Below, piece by piece: positions 12,458 through 23,747 of a DNA stretch of 64,000 nt. The notes under the pieces were generated by a model. That model was not told where the DNA came from. It did no database searches and saw nothing but the letters and a program-made list of their open reading frames with translations. A program made the position numbers and the translations under genes. Origin of the DNA: Calliopum simillimum (taxonomy: Eukaryota; Arthropoda; Insecta; Diptera; Lauxaniidae); the NCBI GenBank assembly GCA_951812925.1, contig OX638368.1:161868492-161932491 (forward strand). Reading direction: 5' to 3'. Position 1 is the first letter of the stretch; every line of letters starts with the position of its first letter.

Positions 12458-14322
12458 GATATGCTCTTTGTATGAAACTCTACGCCCCGCTCCCGCCTTC
12501 TGTTGATATAAGCTGTGCAGTCATATGACACAGGGTAGTGCACAAATTTTAATAGGTTTTATTAAAGTTAAATTTTATGCGTATGCAAAATTTAAATTAA
12601 TACAGTAAAGACTTGATTTTCGGAATAAGCTTTTGTCAACAGTTGTCCAAATGCCGTAATTTCCTAGTTAAGTTTTGATTTTATTTTCCAAAGATTTCCT
12701 GCCTTTATTTCCTTTGAGGTTTTATCCTTTTTGTAAACCAGATAAATTTTATAAAAAATGCCAGAAAAGTTGTTGGCGGTTTTTCCGGGAGATGTGTTAT
12801 CAAAATTTTGATATATATCCATTTTGTATGAAAGCCATATTATTATTTTATTGCATTATTTATGTATACTTTTTGCATATGTGTTACATAAACATAATGA
12901 ATTGTTAATTACTTTTTTGTAAAAAATAATAGAATAAACACAAAAAAACTTACTCTTTCGTAACGAAATTTTTCTGACACGACTGACACCATTAATGCCG
13001 GCAGAAGTGTTGCCATTAATGGATTAGAACTTACTATTATGGAGTATATTTTAACTCTACTCCAACGCCGTCTACATTTGGGATGTAGAAATACAGTAAC
13101 AAACGCCAAAAATTTCTAAATAATATAACATTTTTAAAATAATTTTGCATTGATATTATATTAAAAATTATTTGATATATATCGGATATATATCGGATAT
13201 AAATGGGAAATATATCATGATTGATATATATCCTTCGAACCCTGCAATTTACATATAGTTTAATTAGAGCCAAAATTTGTATTCATTTGGAAAGTCGAGG
13301 TTTTACTGTATTAAGAACTTTTGCAAGGAGAAATTGATTAACTTTAATTTAAGTATCGGAGCAAATTTATTCGATTTGTTTTATTTTCATTGTTTAAGTT
13401 AAGCTTTTAACTGAAAGCGCAAAATGCGATTGGAAGCCGACAACAAAAACAAAATATAAAAGCAGCAATTCGAAAGAAGGGCTAACCAAATGAGGTGCAA
13501 AATTGGGGCATTTCTAAGCAAAGCTTAAACAAATATATGCTGACTGGTCAAAAGCATTGACAATGGAGAGACTAATTTAAACACATTAAGGCCTTAGCGT
13601 GAAAAAGAAAGCAAAAAGAATGAGAGTGAGTGCGTGTCTAGCTGTTAGTCAGAAAGTGCTAAACGATACGATATGTATTGTTAGTGATACTCTTTAATGT
13701 GGAAGATATTGGTTAAACACAATTTTCAAGCATTGTTTTAATAAATTCATGTAGGAGTGATGCGAGAGAGAGAAATGTTCTCATGTGATTTAATCTTTCA
13801 TTGCAAATTATTACAAATTTTTTACTCAATTTAACAAACGCTGTTCAGCAATTTTATCACACATTGAAAGATTGTAATCACCCTATTTGCTTTGATAACA
13901 TTAAAAAGGGAGAATGATACACTGAGAAAAAAGTAGGTTTCCGTCAAACAAATTCATTTGGTAGAAAATTTAGTGAAAATATTTCTTAACAATTAACAAA
14001 TTTTAATAAATAATAATACGCCTTTATTTAGAAGTCAAAGCGTTGTTTATTGGATCAAACATGATATTTGTTTACACGCAAAAAAATGATCAGGAAAAAT
14101 TGTTTTTCAAATAGCACAAAGTGATAATAATCTCTAATAATTCAATAGTTTTACTGAATTCTCATGGAAAAGTAATGACACGAAAGTAAAATATACAGTT
14201 TAGTCTTCAAAAAGTACAGACATAAACAGTGAAAATTATTGAAAAGGGAAGTGAAAAGTTGTCGCATGAAAAAATACCAATGAGTTCTGCAATATTTGCT
14301 TAGAATACATTTCAATTATTAG
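12458..14322. other. Intergenic AT-rich DNA
   Basis: No gene seen. A short run of direct repeats based on gatatatatcg occurs at about 13165-13230. Otherwise unremarkable. Confidence 0.5.
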
Positions 14323-14734
14323 GCGTTTTTCTTTTTTTTGTTCAGAGAAGAGCTCTGAGCTGAGCGTGAGCACGTCGAGTATAACCTGAACAGAGCACGC
14401 TCAGAGCGCTCTGATTTATTTATGAAACACACTTGCACATTTTTCTATTGAAGTCCGGTTAAACTGCCAAAAAAATCCAAATAAATTATTAAATTTATTT
14501 TATTTTACTTCAAAATAACCAGCACAGTCCAAAATGGAGTTTGTTTTTATTTTATCTTGTTTATTTTTCTACTTTCAAATGTCAATTTTGATGTGCTCCG
14601 TCTTTTACTCTGAATGCTAGGTCATTTCATTCTGAGCTCATAGAGCGCGCTCTGATTTCACTCTGAACAAAAAAAGAAACACAAATTATTTTTTGACAAC
14701 TCAGACTCTACTCCGAACGAAAAAAGAAAAACGC
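14323..14734. mobile_element. MITE with TIR GCGTTTTTCTTTTTT and AGAGCGCTCT motifs
   Basis: The ends are inverted: left GCGTTTTTCTTTTTTTTGTT, right GAACGAAAAAAGAAAAACGC. Just inside each end are clusters of palindromic CAGAGCGCTCTGA-like and GAGCTCTGAGC motifs, which also pair across the element. About 410 bp, non-coding. It stops 6 bp before the next element at 14741. Confidence 0.8.
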
Positions 14735-14740
14735 ATATTA

Positions 14741-15442
14741 TAGCCCAGGAAAATTAGAATATTTCTGCGAAAAAATTCCAAGTGAATTTTTTTCACCGGA
14801 ATTATCTTAAGAAATGCATGATAAATAAAGTGTGAAAAGTTATTAAGGCTCAAGGGTCGCTAAAATCAGTTTTTTGCAAAAATCTCGCTAATGCTAACTT
14901 TTACAGAAAAATGTTGGTCTCCAATTTTGTAGAACAGGAAATTTCCTACAAAAGTAAATACGTTAAAAACACAATTTAAAAAGTTGTTAACAGTTATGAT
15001 ACGAAATGCAAACTATGAGTTCATATTAAAATATCTTCTACTCTTTATTTTTGTTTAGCAATTCTTCTTTTTCCTTTGAATTATAAATAATTATACATAT
15101 CTAGGATTTTATAAAGACATTTTATGTAGATACTGAATTATAAGTTATGAATAACCTTCTAAAGCATGTACAAGTCTGAAAAGCTATAGCTTAATAGTGC
15201 ACTGAATAAATAAATAAATGAGGAGTCGTAGAAACAAAACTGAAATACCGTTTAACAGATAAATTATTTGCAAAAAACTGACCTTTGAGCAATAATAACT
15301 TTTCATGCACACACGACTTTGCAATGGACTTTTCACACTTTATTTATCATGAATTAATTAAGATTATTCCGGTGCCCTTCCGTCAATTCACTTGGAATTA
15401 TTTCGCACAGCAGCTCTTTTATCGTATTTTTTTCCAGGGCTA
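14741..15442. mobile_element. Fold-back element, TIR TAGCCCAGGAAAA
   Basis: The left arm (14741-15048) starts TAGCCCAGGAAAATTAGAAT and reads as the reverse complement of the repeat at 29.9-31.1 kb. The right arm (15265-15442) reads in the forward sense and ends TTTCCAGGGCTA. The intervening part is AT-rich and non-coding. The arms differ in length, so one may be shortened. Family members also lie at 1-242, 29862-30227 and 30703-31057. Confidence 0.82.
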
Positions 15443-15511
15443 TTACTGGTTGAGATTGTAAAAATTTTTTCAAAAATAATTTAGATAAAACACTAAGCTA
15501 TAGAAATGAAA

Positions 15512-15590
15512 GTGCTACAGTAGCTTAATGGATAGCGTCGCCTAGAAACACAAAGGTCTTAAGTTCGACACCATCAACATACTTTTTTTT
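15512..15590 (+). ncRNA. tRNA-like sequence with Pol III boxes (pseudogene or SINE head)
   Basis: TAGCTTAATGG (15521-15531) fits the Pol III A box and AGTTCGACACC (15562-15572) fits the B box, with about 30 nt between. A run of eight T follows at 15583. The body resembles an Arg-type tRNA (ATGGATAGCGTCG). The acceptor stem does not pair and no clean anticodon arm forms, so it is not a working tRNA. Confidence 0.4.
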
Positions 15591-15779
15591 ATATTTTTAT
15601 TTTTTTTTATTTACTGTTTGTAATCAGTGAAAAATACGGTTTTTCTTTACGGGAGCACAGTTACTGAAAAAATCAATAAAAAATACTGGGATTTTCAATG
15701 AATTTTTACGATTTAGTTTTTTCCGAGTGAGGCGATTAACGAGTTGTGGTAAATTCAAATAAAATATTGTATTCATTTA

Positions 15780-16258
15780 ACAGTTCGGCTGAAAAGTTCG
15801 TAGCGTTTCTAAGAGTGGACGCCAAAAGATTTTTTTTCATATGATTTTCAATAAAAATCAACCTTCAAACGATAAGTATCAAAATTTGACAGCGATTAGA
15901 TAACTGATTTGTGAGTCATAGCCTTTTGAGTAAAGCAATTTTTATTAAAGGAAAAATATGAATAAAAAGAAATTTCGTGTGTTAATGAAACACGGTTTTC
16001 AAATAGGGGGAAAAAAAAAATGCTGGCTTGATGAGTGTTATCCGGACTCCATCGGAAGCAACCATTTGAAAGTGGTTTGCAAACTTCTGTACAGGCCATA
16101 TTAGCTTCAAAGGTGATGAGCGCAGTGGACGTCCAAGAGGTTGTTACGTCCATAAAATAATTTCGAATGATCGTAAAGTGAAGTTGATCCATATATATAT
16201 GTCAAAGGAACGTATTAGACATATCGTGCATGTTTCTTCAAGACAATGCACCGTGATT
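15780..16258 (+). pseudogene. Degenerate mariner (irritans-type) 5' fragment
   Basis: It begins with a mariner-like terminal repeat (ACAGTTCGGCTGAAAAGTTC) next to a TA. Downstream, broken frames match the transposase N-terminus: NKKKFRVLMKHGF, then LDECYPDS in another frame, then GDERSGRPR and ISNDRKVKLI...SKERIRHIVH. These are the helix-turn-helix DNA-binding part. The catalytic domain and 3' end are absent. Several frameshifts and stops; non-functional. Confidence 0.8.
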
Positions 16259-18287
16259 AAAATGAATCAATTTACACCCTATTCTACCATATTTGTTTAA
16301 TTTTCATTTCTTTTTATTTAATATTCCAAAGTTTTAAGCATTTCTCGTCTTTGTCGTCTTTGGTGACCCCTAATGAAATTCTTTGTGGGGTAAATTTCAA
16401 AAATAAGTTTTTTGTGGGTATTATACCTTGATTCTAAACGAAAAATTTCTGGTATAGTTAGTAAGGCTCATGCCGAGCATTTTTGAGATTGTAATAAAAT
16501 AAATCGAAGTTGTGCGGGATCTCAAAAAAATTTTAAGAAATCTCAAGTCACTTTTTTGACATCCTCTTTCAGATTTTTTGCGAAATCGTGGAATTTCCAA
16601 AAAAATATTTTTTTTTTATATCAACTACTGTGTGTGAGACCAACCAATATTTCAAATAGGAACAAAGTTGGCAGAAGAGGAATTGGATCATCAAGGGAGA
16701 TGCCATTTTGTTTTATGCTATTTTTATTTTTCCAACTGCAGGTATGCAACTTAAAAAAAATATCCGACTGGGCAAATATTCATTTCGCAGCTATTTGATG
16801 CTGATCATTAACTTCCACATTTTTAAGCAGCATATGTTTATGGAAATGCCGGAGGCACTAAAGACAGTGCAATACACGCGAGTACCTTGGAAGAACCAAG
16901 CTAAATTCTTAAGAATTTTTGTTTTCATTTTGTTTTACTTCTGCCTCTTCTTCGCACATAATTGCACTTGAGTGCAGCACACTCTGGCATGGCTTGGCAT
17001 GGTTGATGATTGTTGGTGAATCCAAACGACATTGACAGTGAATGTCATCATTGCGTTTATAAAGGAAATGAAAGAAAGACGAAAAATACTCGTACACCCG
17101 CTTGAAAGAAAAAAAAATACAAGAAACAAGGAATACTTCATTTAAATATGAGCAAAACTGTCAAGTTCTTAGATAAAACAAGATTTGCCATGTGCAGCCA
17201 AGTGCAGTTTCTTTTTTTTTATACTAAAACATGCAAGTTAGTCAACTATCACACGAATAAGATTCATTAAGACTTTGTAAATCAAGTCATGTAATTCAAC
17301 AGAAGACTACAAGAAGAACATGTTTCATCTGAGAGTACGTTAACGTCTAAAGTAATGCATATTCAATGCATCTTTAATAACTTTTTAAAAATGTTAAAAT
17401 TTGTAACTGATCTGGAAAAGACTCAATAAATATTACTTATTACTTAATACGGTTTTATTAAGAAAAAAAAAAAAAATCTATTAATGGTTAAATAATTGCC
17501 CATTTTTATTAAAAGCGACAGCTTGAAGCTCGATCTATATATACGATTGTATCATACATGAAAAATGTAGAACCACCTTTAGCTAATATCTATCGTAACA
17601 TGCTTTTAGTGCTCAACCACCTTTACCTTCATAACAAGATTATGCAAAGCTGAAATGGTTTTGGCCATAGGTCTTGCTTAGACATGTGATAAATGCAACA
17701 ACAATGAAATACTCTACCATTCCCATTCTAACAAACTGTTATTTCAACTACAAGGCTCTGCATCAGACCAACCAACCATAGCTCATAGGTATGAGTAATG
17801 GATAGCCTTAACCAAAAGAATGAAGATAAGCTGCTGACTTATTTAATTCCAGTGAAAACAAAAAGGAATATAAATTAAAATTTTGAAAAGACAAGCAGCT
17901 AAGTTAAGTTCTGATTTTTTTAAAAATGCCTTATTTGGCTTAGATAATGGATGAACTAAAAATGGACAAATAAAGTTATTTGTTTAACTGACGTAATCGA
18001 TAATAAAAACCATCGCGGCATTAGTGCGTGCGTGTAAATTGTTTTTGATTCCAAACAGCCCTAACGTTTAGCAAATTTAATGTATACCATGACGTTGATT
18101 GCGATACCAAGAAGGCGTTTTGTCCTTTTGACAGGCGATTTTACCTTTCTTCTAATCGCGTGTTTGTACCACACATTTGTTTTTGCATGCGGTTTATGTA
18201 CAAAGCAGATTGAGTCTGCAGTCAATTTTAAAATTGGAAATTGTGCTGATATGTCATATGCAAAAGAAAAAAAACGTCTTATTGATT
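16259..18287. other. Intergenic AT-rich DNA; nothing recognised
   Basis: Only short chance frames. No repeat or gene recognised. Confidence 0.5.
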
Positions 18288-18558
18288 ACACAGGACCACA
18301 AAATAAAAAATAAGTCATGTAGCAGAAAGTTGAGGTACCATACGGCATGGTTTTGTTTAATGGAACTACATCGTTTCCTGGAACGGAACCATAAGCCTGA
18401 AAACAGCGCATTCTCCAACTTCAAGCAAGGATAATTCAAAATCTGAGAGTGATAGCTAAATTCTGACCTCGGATTCGTTTTTAACACATCAAAAACAATA
18501 CCGTATGGTACCTCAACTTTCTACTACAAGACTTTTTTTTATTTTGTAGTCCTGTGTT
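18288..18558. mobile_element. MITE with about 60-bp TIRs (ACACAGGAC...)
   Basis: Left arm runs from ACACAGGACCACAAAATAAA through AGTTGAGGTACCATACGG. Right arm is its reverse complement, CCGTATGGTACCTCAACTTT through GTAGTCCTGTGT. About 270 bp, non-coding. The arms differ by a few substitutions and small indels. Confidence 0.87.
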
Positions 18559-19073
18559 ATGGCCGACGTGCAGTAGGCTTCCTAAACAACTAAAACCTAC
18601 TTTTTCAGTGCAAGTTTAACTAATTTTCTGGAACTAATTATATAAGTCCCACGCCTTTTTGACAAAACTTACACAAAAATTTCTATGAGCTTTGCGAAAT
18701 TTAACTCGTTTTCCGTATTTCACGATAGGTCTGTAAAAACAGACAAACTGCATAGAAATCTAGAAATAATTTCATGCATTCCGGCTGTCCGTTTTCTAAT
18801 CGAGATATTGTGGATAAATTTAGTGTTTTTGCAAACTGTGCGCCCCCTAAGCTTCTAAATTTTCACATTTATTTTTATAATTTGTTAATATTTTTTACTT
18901 TTATTTGAATGCTCTACTTATTTTGTATAAAGGAGACAAATTTTAAAATTTTTAACTGAAAGAGATTTACAGGAAATAGTGGAGCCCAGTATCATCAAAT
19001 AAATCTTTTGATTTTAAAACTTTTTACTTTTAACTTTCATTAAGTTAAATGACATATTCGAACAAAACAATAG

Positions 19074-19595
19074 CCGTATTCACGATCTTGTTGCATCGTA
19101 GCAAATGCAAATTTGCAAGAGTAAATAATTGTGAGCACACACTGTTGTAACTTAAATTAAAATTAAATTTAAAATTTATTTTATATCTTATTTTGATTTA
19201 AAAGAAATACTGAATAATTGTGCGTATTTAGAAAAAAATCACAATTTTATTAATTACATACAATGTGCTTAGTGCAAACATTACGTAGGAATCTTTGTTA
19301 ATTAAATCAAAACGAAATAATTGAAATTTAATTGTATTTGTTTACATTTTAATTTCAATTTGTGACAAATACGGTGGTCAAAAACATAAAAGTCATTAAG
19401 CAATTGTGCCAATCACAAATGAAAAAAATAAAATCAGTCACAATAGACTATTGGAAATCAATCGTGCAATAGGTTTTTGTGTTGCAAATTTGGCCATGCT
19501 TACAAGACTCTTGCTTTTGAAAATTCAATAGAATTTGTTTTTGTAATTAAAAATAATTTTGCATTTGCTACGATGCAACAAGATCGTGAACACGG
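19074..19595. mobile_element. TIR element (CCGTATTCACGATCTTGTTG)
   Basis: The left end CCGTATTCACGATCTTGTTG continues CATCGTAGCAAATGCAAA. The right end is the inverted copy ending CAAGATCGTGAACACGG. The TIR is about 38 bp with two mismatches. About 522 bp, no coding frame. Confidence 0.87.
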
Positions 19596-21748
19596 TTAAT
19601 ATAATACATATGTATGCACAGCTGTCTGGCTTTAAATGTTATGTAGTGAGAAAATATTAACGACTTCCAGTTAACACCGTATTGAGCTATTTATAAAATT
19701 TTTAAAAAAGTACACATAGTTCAATAAACGATATTATTAATTGAAGACAATTTCTCAATAAAATTTCATTATCACAAAAAATAAGTGATAAAAAAAGTAT
19801 ACTTTACAATTGCATTGAGATAAGAAATCTAACAATTCAATTTGCACTTAATTAATTTATATTTGAATTAGCCAAATGGAAGAGTAATGACACGAAACAT
19901 CATTAAAAGAAACAAAGACTGACTCTGTTAAATCTAAAATTTTTTTTTATTTTTCTGAAAAACTTACCATTTTTTTGTGTTTGGTTTTCAGTGTTGGTGT
20001 AAAAATCCATTGTACAAGCTTAAACAATTTTTATTATATCAAAATTTACTGGTGTTTACGAGAACTTTTACCGTATGGTACGGCGACGTCACCACACCTT
20101 TTCAAAATAACAAACAAATAATTGTAAGGTTGAGGTTGAAAATTTTGTGTAACACGTTTAATTAGCAAAGGATTGAGATTCTATTACGTTGTAGCAAATT
20201 TTAATAAAGTATCTTTCGTTGTGATTATTAAAAATTTTCATAAATATCAAGAATAACTCTTCTCATATTCGATTCAATTTTATTTTTCCTTTTCAATCGT
20301 TTTCAATTGCAAATCACTCGAAATTCGTTGTAGAAAAATAAAGCAACACTTGAATGCTTCGTACGCTACATCATTCCGTGATTGGCACAGTAACTAAATC
20401 TAAAATCATCCGATTAAATTTTGTATCTTTTTATCTATACTCTGCACAATTTGCAATTTGGCATAGCGAAATAAAGCTTTGTTTTACGTTCTTCTTCGCC
20501 GATACAATACGATCTGCTCCGGTCGGGTTTTGTGTGTCAGTATGCTTTCAACCCGTTCGCATCGATGCTGCAATTTTGACCTACATTACACGCCTGGCAT
20601 TAAATCTACGTGTAATTGTACCGTGAGCAACAACTACAACAACCACAAAAGCATCGCAGATTTCATCGATTTTCATTTTTTGACAGATTAACAATAACAA
20701 AAGCCAGGGAGTTTCGTGTAATTGGGGAGCACTAAAAAGCGTCCATAAATTAGCGACCGTGTGTAGCATATGCCTATTTCGACCCGTTTAATGGACTTTT
20801 TTGTTTGTTTCATTCACTTTAGCAATTTTGTACCATGTATTATTCCGTTATTATTTATATTATTCAAAAGAAAAAGCTTTTAAATGCAACCGATGCTAAA
20901 CTTTATTTCGCAATGCTCCACATTTGACGTCGATTTTCATACTGAATCGCATTTGCAGTAGATGTGCATTGAATTGCAATTGCGAAGGATTGCTTGAGGA
21001 CACAAGGATTTTTAATTTGAGGCATCTCAAAGTTTCATGTTCGTAAACCGCTTTCGATTTGCCGCCCTTTACTTTGCAGTAGAGCTTTTACTGTGCGCAG
21101 AATCTGAAAATGGTGGTCATGGCAACTTGAATTGCGGGTTTAAGCATAGCCATAGAAATATTAAACAGTCCACTGAGATAACAAATATGTAACAAGAACC
21201 CAGTTGACTCAATCAGATTGTTTATTTAAAAAATAAGTTATACGGCCATTGAACACGGTATCATTTCTTGTTCTTTCTACTCAAATGCAAAAAAAAAATA
21301 TATAGTTCTTTTACCATTTTTTTTATTTTGTTTTTTTTTTTCTATGAACAATTTTATTAAAAACATTTATTACGAATATTGCAATTTGAGCATTCAACAG
21401 CAAGTATCTAAGTTGCTTGGAAAAATTTGCACAATATCTGTACTTTTTAAATAGAACTACATATTGGGTCCAGGCCATTTTTTATATTAAATACAGTGTC
21501 GGAACTACCAACTCGATATAGTATGGGTTAAAGAGAATGTGCCTCGTAAAAAGATGACATCTCTTCCAGTATGGTTTAAACATACTTAACGTGATAAGTA
21601 AGAAACTTTTATAATGGTGGATTACATCATATTTTTCACTTTCTCCTCGAGTAAAAATTGTGAAGGCATTACACAACTCGATGTGAACACAGGAACAAAT
21701 CTTGAAATCGGTTTATAGTACAAGCAAAATAGCACAAAAAAATGAGCA
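19596..21748. other. Intergenic DNA; nothing recognised
   Basis: AT-rich with no credible gene. The part at 20340-20700 is less AT-rich and repeat-free, and could hold a promoter or non-coding exon, but no element was identified. Confidence 0.45.
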
Positions 21749-23747
21749 TCTGGCGATTTTTGGAAAGGTGCTTGAATCGTCTTGGTTATTGTTAAGCGTG
21801 TTAAGTTGAAGCTAAAACTCGATTTGCGGGACGCAGGGGGGTGTGCGATCGCCGCCCTCTTGAAAAGAAGGGTGTCATTTTCTTTCTTCATTTACATGGA
21901 AGCCGTTACTTTTTTGGAAAAACACATTGAAACTTTTGTGTTGACAAAAACTAGATCTTCATTTTTTATAATGAACTTTTTACTCTAACTTTATTATTTT
22001 CCAAGTTATTAACGAAAAACTGAAAAATTTAAGGGGTTGTTTTTGTTCAACCTTGAATTGCCATCAAAGTGTTTATTTTACGGAAAATATGCTTTTATGC
22101 ATTTTTGTAGAGCAGTTTCAGACGAACAAATTGACATATATTTTGGTAAGGGTAGAGCGTTCATATCCATTTTTGAGTGGAGTCTTTTTTTGCTTAACCG
22201 ACCAAGGCTCGACTTGACATCTCCGATTTGTGTGAAAATTGGTGAAATGTTAGTAATTATTGACACACATATAACTGTGGAAAAATGATTTTCCAAAATT
22301 CCGAAAATTTCTAAGATGGCGGCCACACGAAGTTCGATACAACCTTTGGAAACTCACACATTTGAAAATTCATAGCTCTTCGATTTTTTATTCGATTTTG
22401 ATGAAATTTTCAGGGTTTCTGTAGAAAAGTATGTTCTTTTGAGAAAAAAACTACACTGAAAAAAAAAATTAGTTTTTGGTGGATAAAAACCTTTTTTCTT
22501 TTTTAAAGCCATTTTTAGGGCTTGGTGCACCCTTTTTATTTTTGTTAAAATATTTTTATTTTAAAGTAAATTTTATAACAATTATCCTCTGATCCTCAAA
22601 TTTGTGGTATGTTTTACGGTTATCAAGTTATGAGTTTTTGAAGTTGAATAATGTTGTGTTTATCATGAGTCGTTGAAGCGCTACTATGTAGGGTTGCCAC
22701 CGTCCGGACGGAATTTTTAATGGCGTAAAATGTTCCACAAAAAAATTCTATAAAAAATTTCACTAGGGTTCACTGAAGAAAAACTACGTCCGGACGATGG
22801 CAACCCTATATAGTAGCACTTCAACGACTCATGATAAACACAACATTATACAACTTCAAAAACTCATAACTTGATAACCGTAAAACATACCACAAATTTG
22901 AGGACCGGAGGATAATTGTTATAAAATTTACTTTAAAATAAAAATATTTTAACAAAAATAAAAAGGGTGCACCAAGCCCTAAAAATGGCTTTAAAAAAGA
23001 AAAAAGGTTTTTATCCACCAAAAACTAATTTTTTTTTTTTCAGTGTAGTTTTTTACTCAAAAGAACATACTTTTCTACAGAAACCCTGAAAATTTCATCA
23101 AAATCGAATAAAAAACCGAAGAGCTATGAATTTTCAAATGTGTGAGTTTCCAAAGGTTGTATCGAACTTCGTGTGGCCGCCATCTTAGAAATTTTCGGAA
23201 TTTTGGAAAATCATTTTTCCACAGTTATATGTGTGTCAATTACTAACATTTCACCAATTTTCACACAAATCGGAGATGTCAAGTCGAGCCTTGGTCGGTT
23301 AAGCAAAAAAAGACTCCACTCAAAAATGGATATGAACGCTCTACCCTTACCAAAATATATGTCAATTTGTTCGTCTGAAACTGCTCTACAAAAATGCATA
23401 AAAGCATATTTTCCGTAAAATAAACACTTTGATGGCAATTCAAGGTTGAACAAAAACAACCCCTTAAATTTTTCAGTTTTACGTTAATAACTTGGAAAAT
23501 AATAAAGTTAGAGTAAAAAGTTCATTATAAAAAATGAAGATCTAGTTTTTGTCAACACAAAAGTTTCAATGTGTTTTTCCAAAAAAGTAACGGCTTCCAT
23601 GTAAATGAAGAAAGAAAATTACACCCTTCTTTTCAAGATGGCGGCGATCGCACACCCCCCTGTGTCCCGCAAATCGAGTTTTAGCTTCAGCTTAACACGC
23701 TTAACAATAACCAATACGATTCAAGCACCTTTCCAAAAATCGCCAGA
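21749..23747. mobile_element. Long fold-back element, two ~960-bp arms, nearly identical
   Basis: Left arm about 21749-22712, right arm about 22786-23747, spacer about 73 bp. The outer ends read TCTGGCGATTTTTGGAAAGG and its complement; the inner ends read CCGTCCGGACG. Mismatches are rare, so the same roughly 80-residue reading appears on opposite strands of the two arms (22078-22326 minus, 23173-23418 plus), an effect of the inversion rather than a gene. No transposase. No flanking duplication was recognised. Confidence 0.93.

Noticed and set aside
16556..17141. Several 60-90-codon frames
   Set aside because: Overlapping on both strands with AT-driven Phe/Ile/Lys composition and no conserved motif.
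22078..23459. Matching ~82-codon frames on opposite strands (MAAILEIFGILENH...)
   Set aside because: They are the same sequence seen in the two arms of a fold-back element, overlapped by an equally long frame on the other strand. No family recognised.
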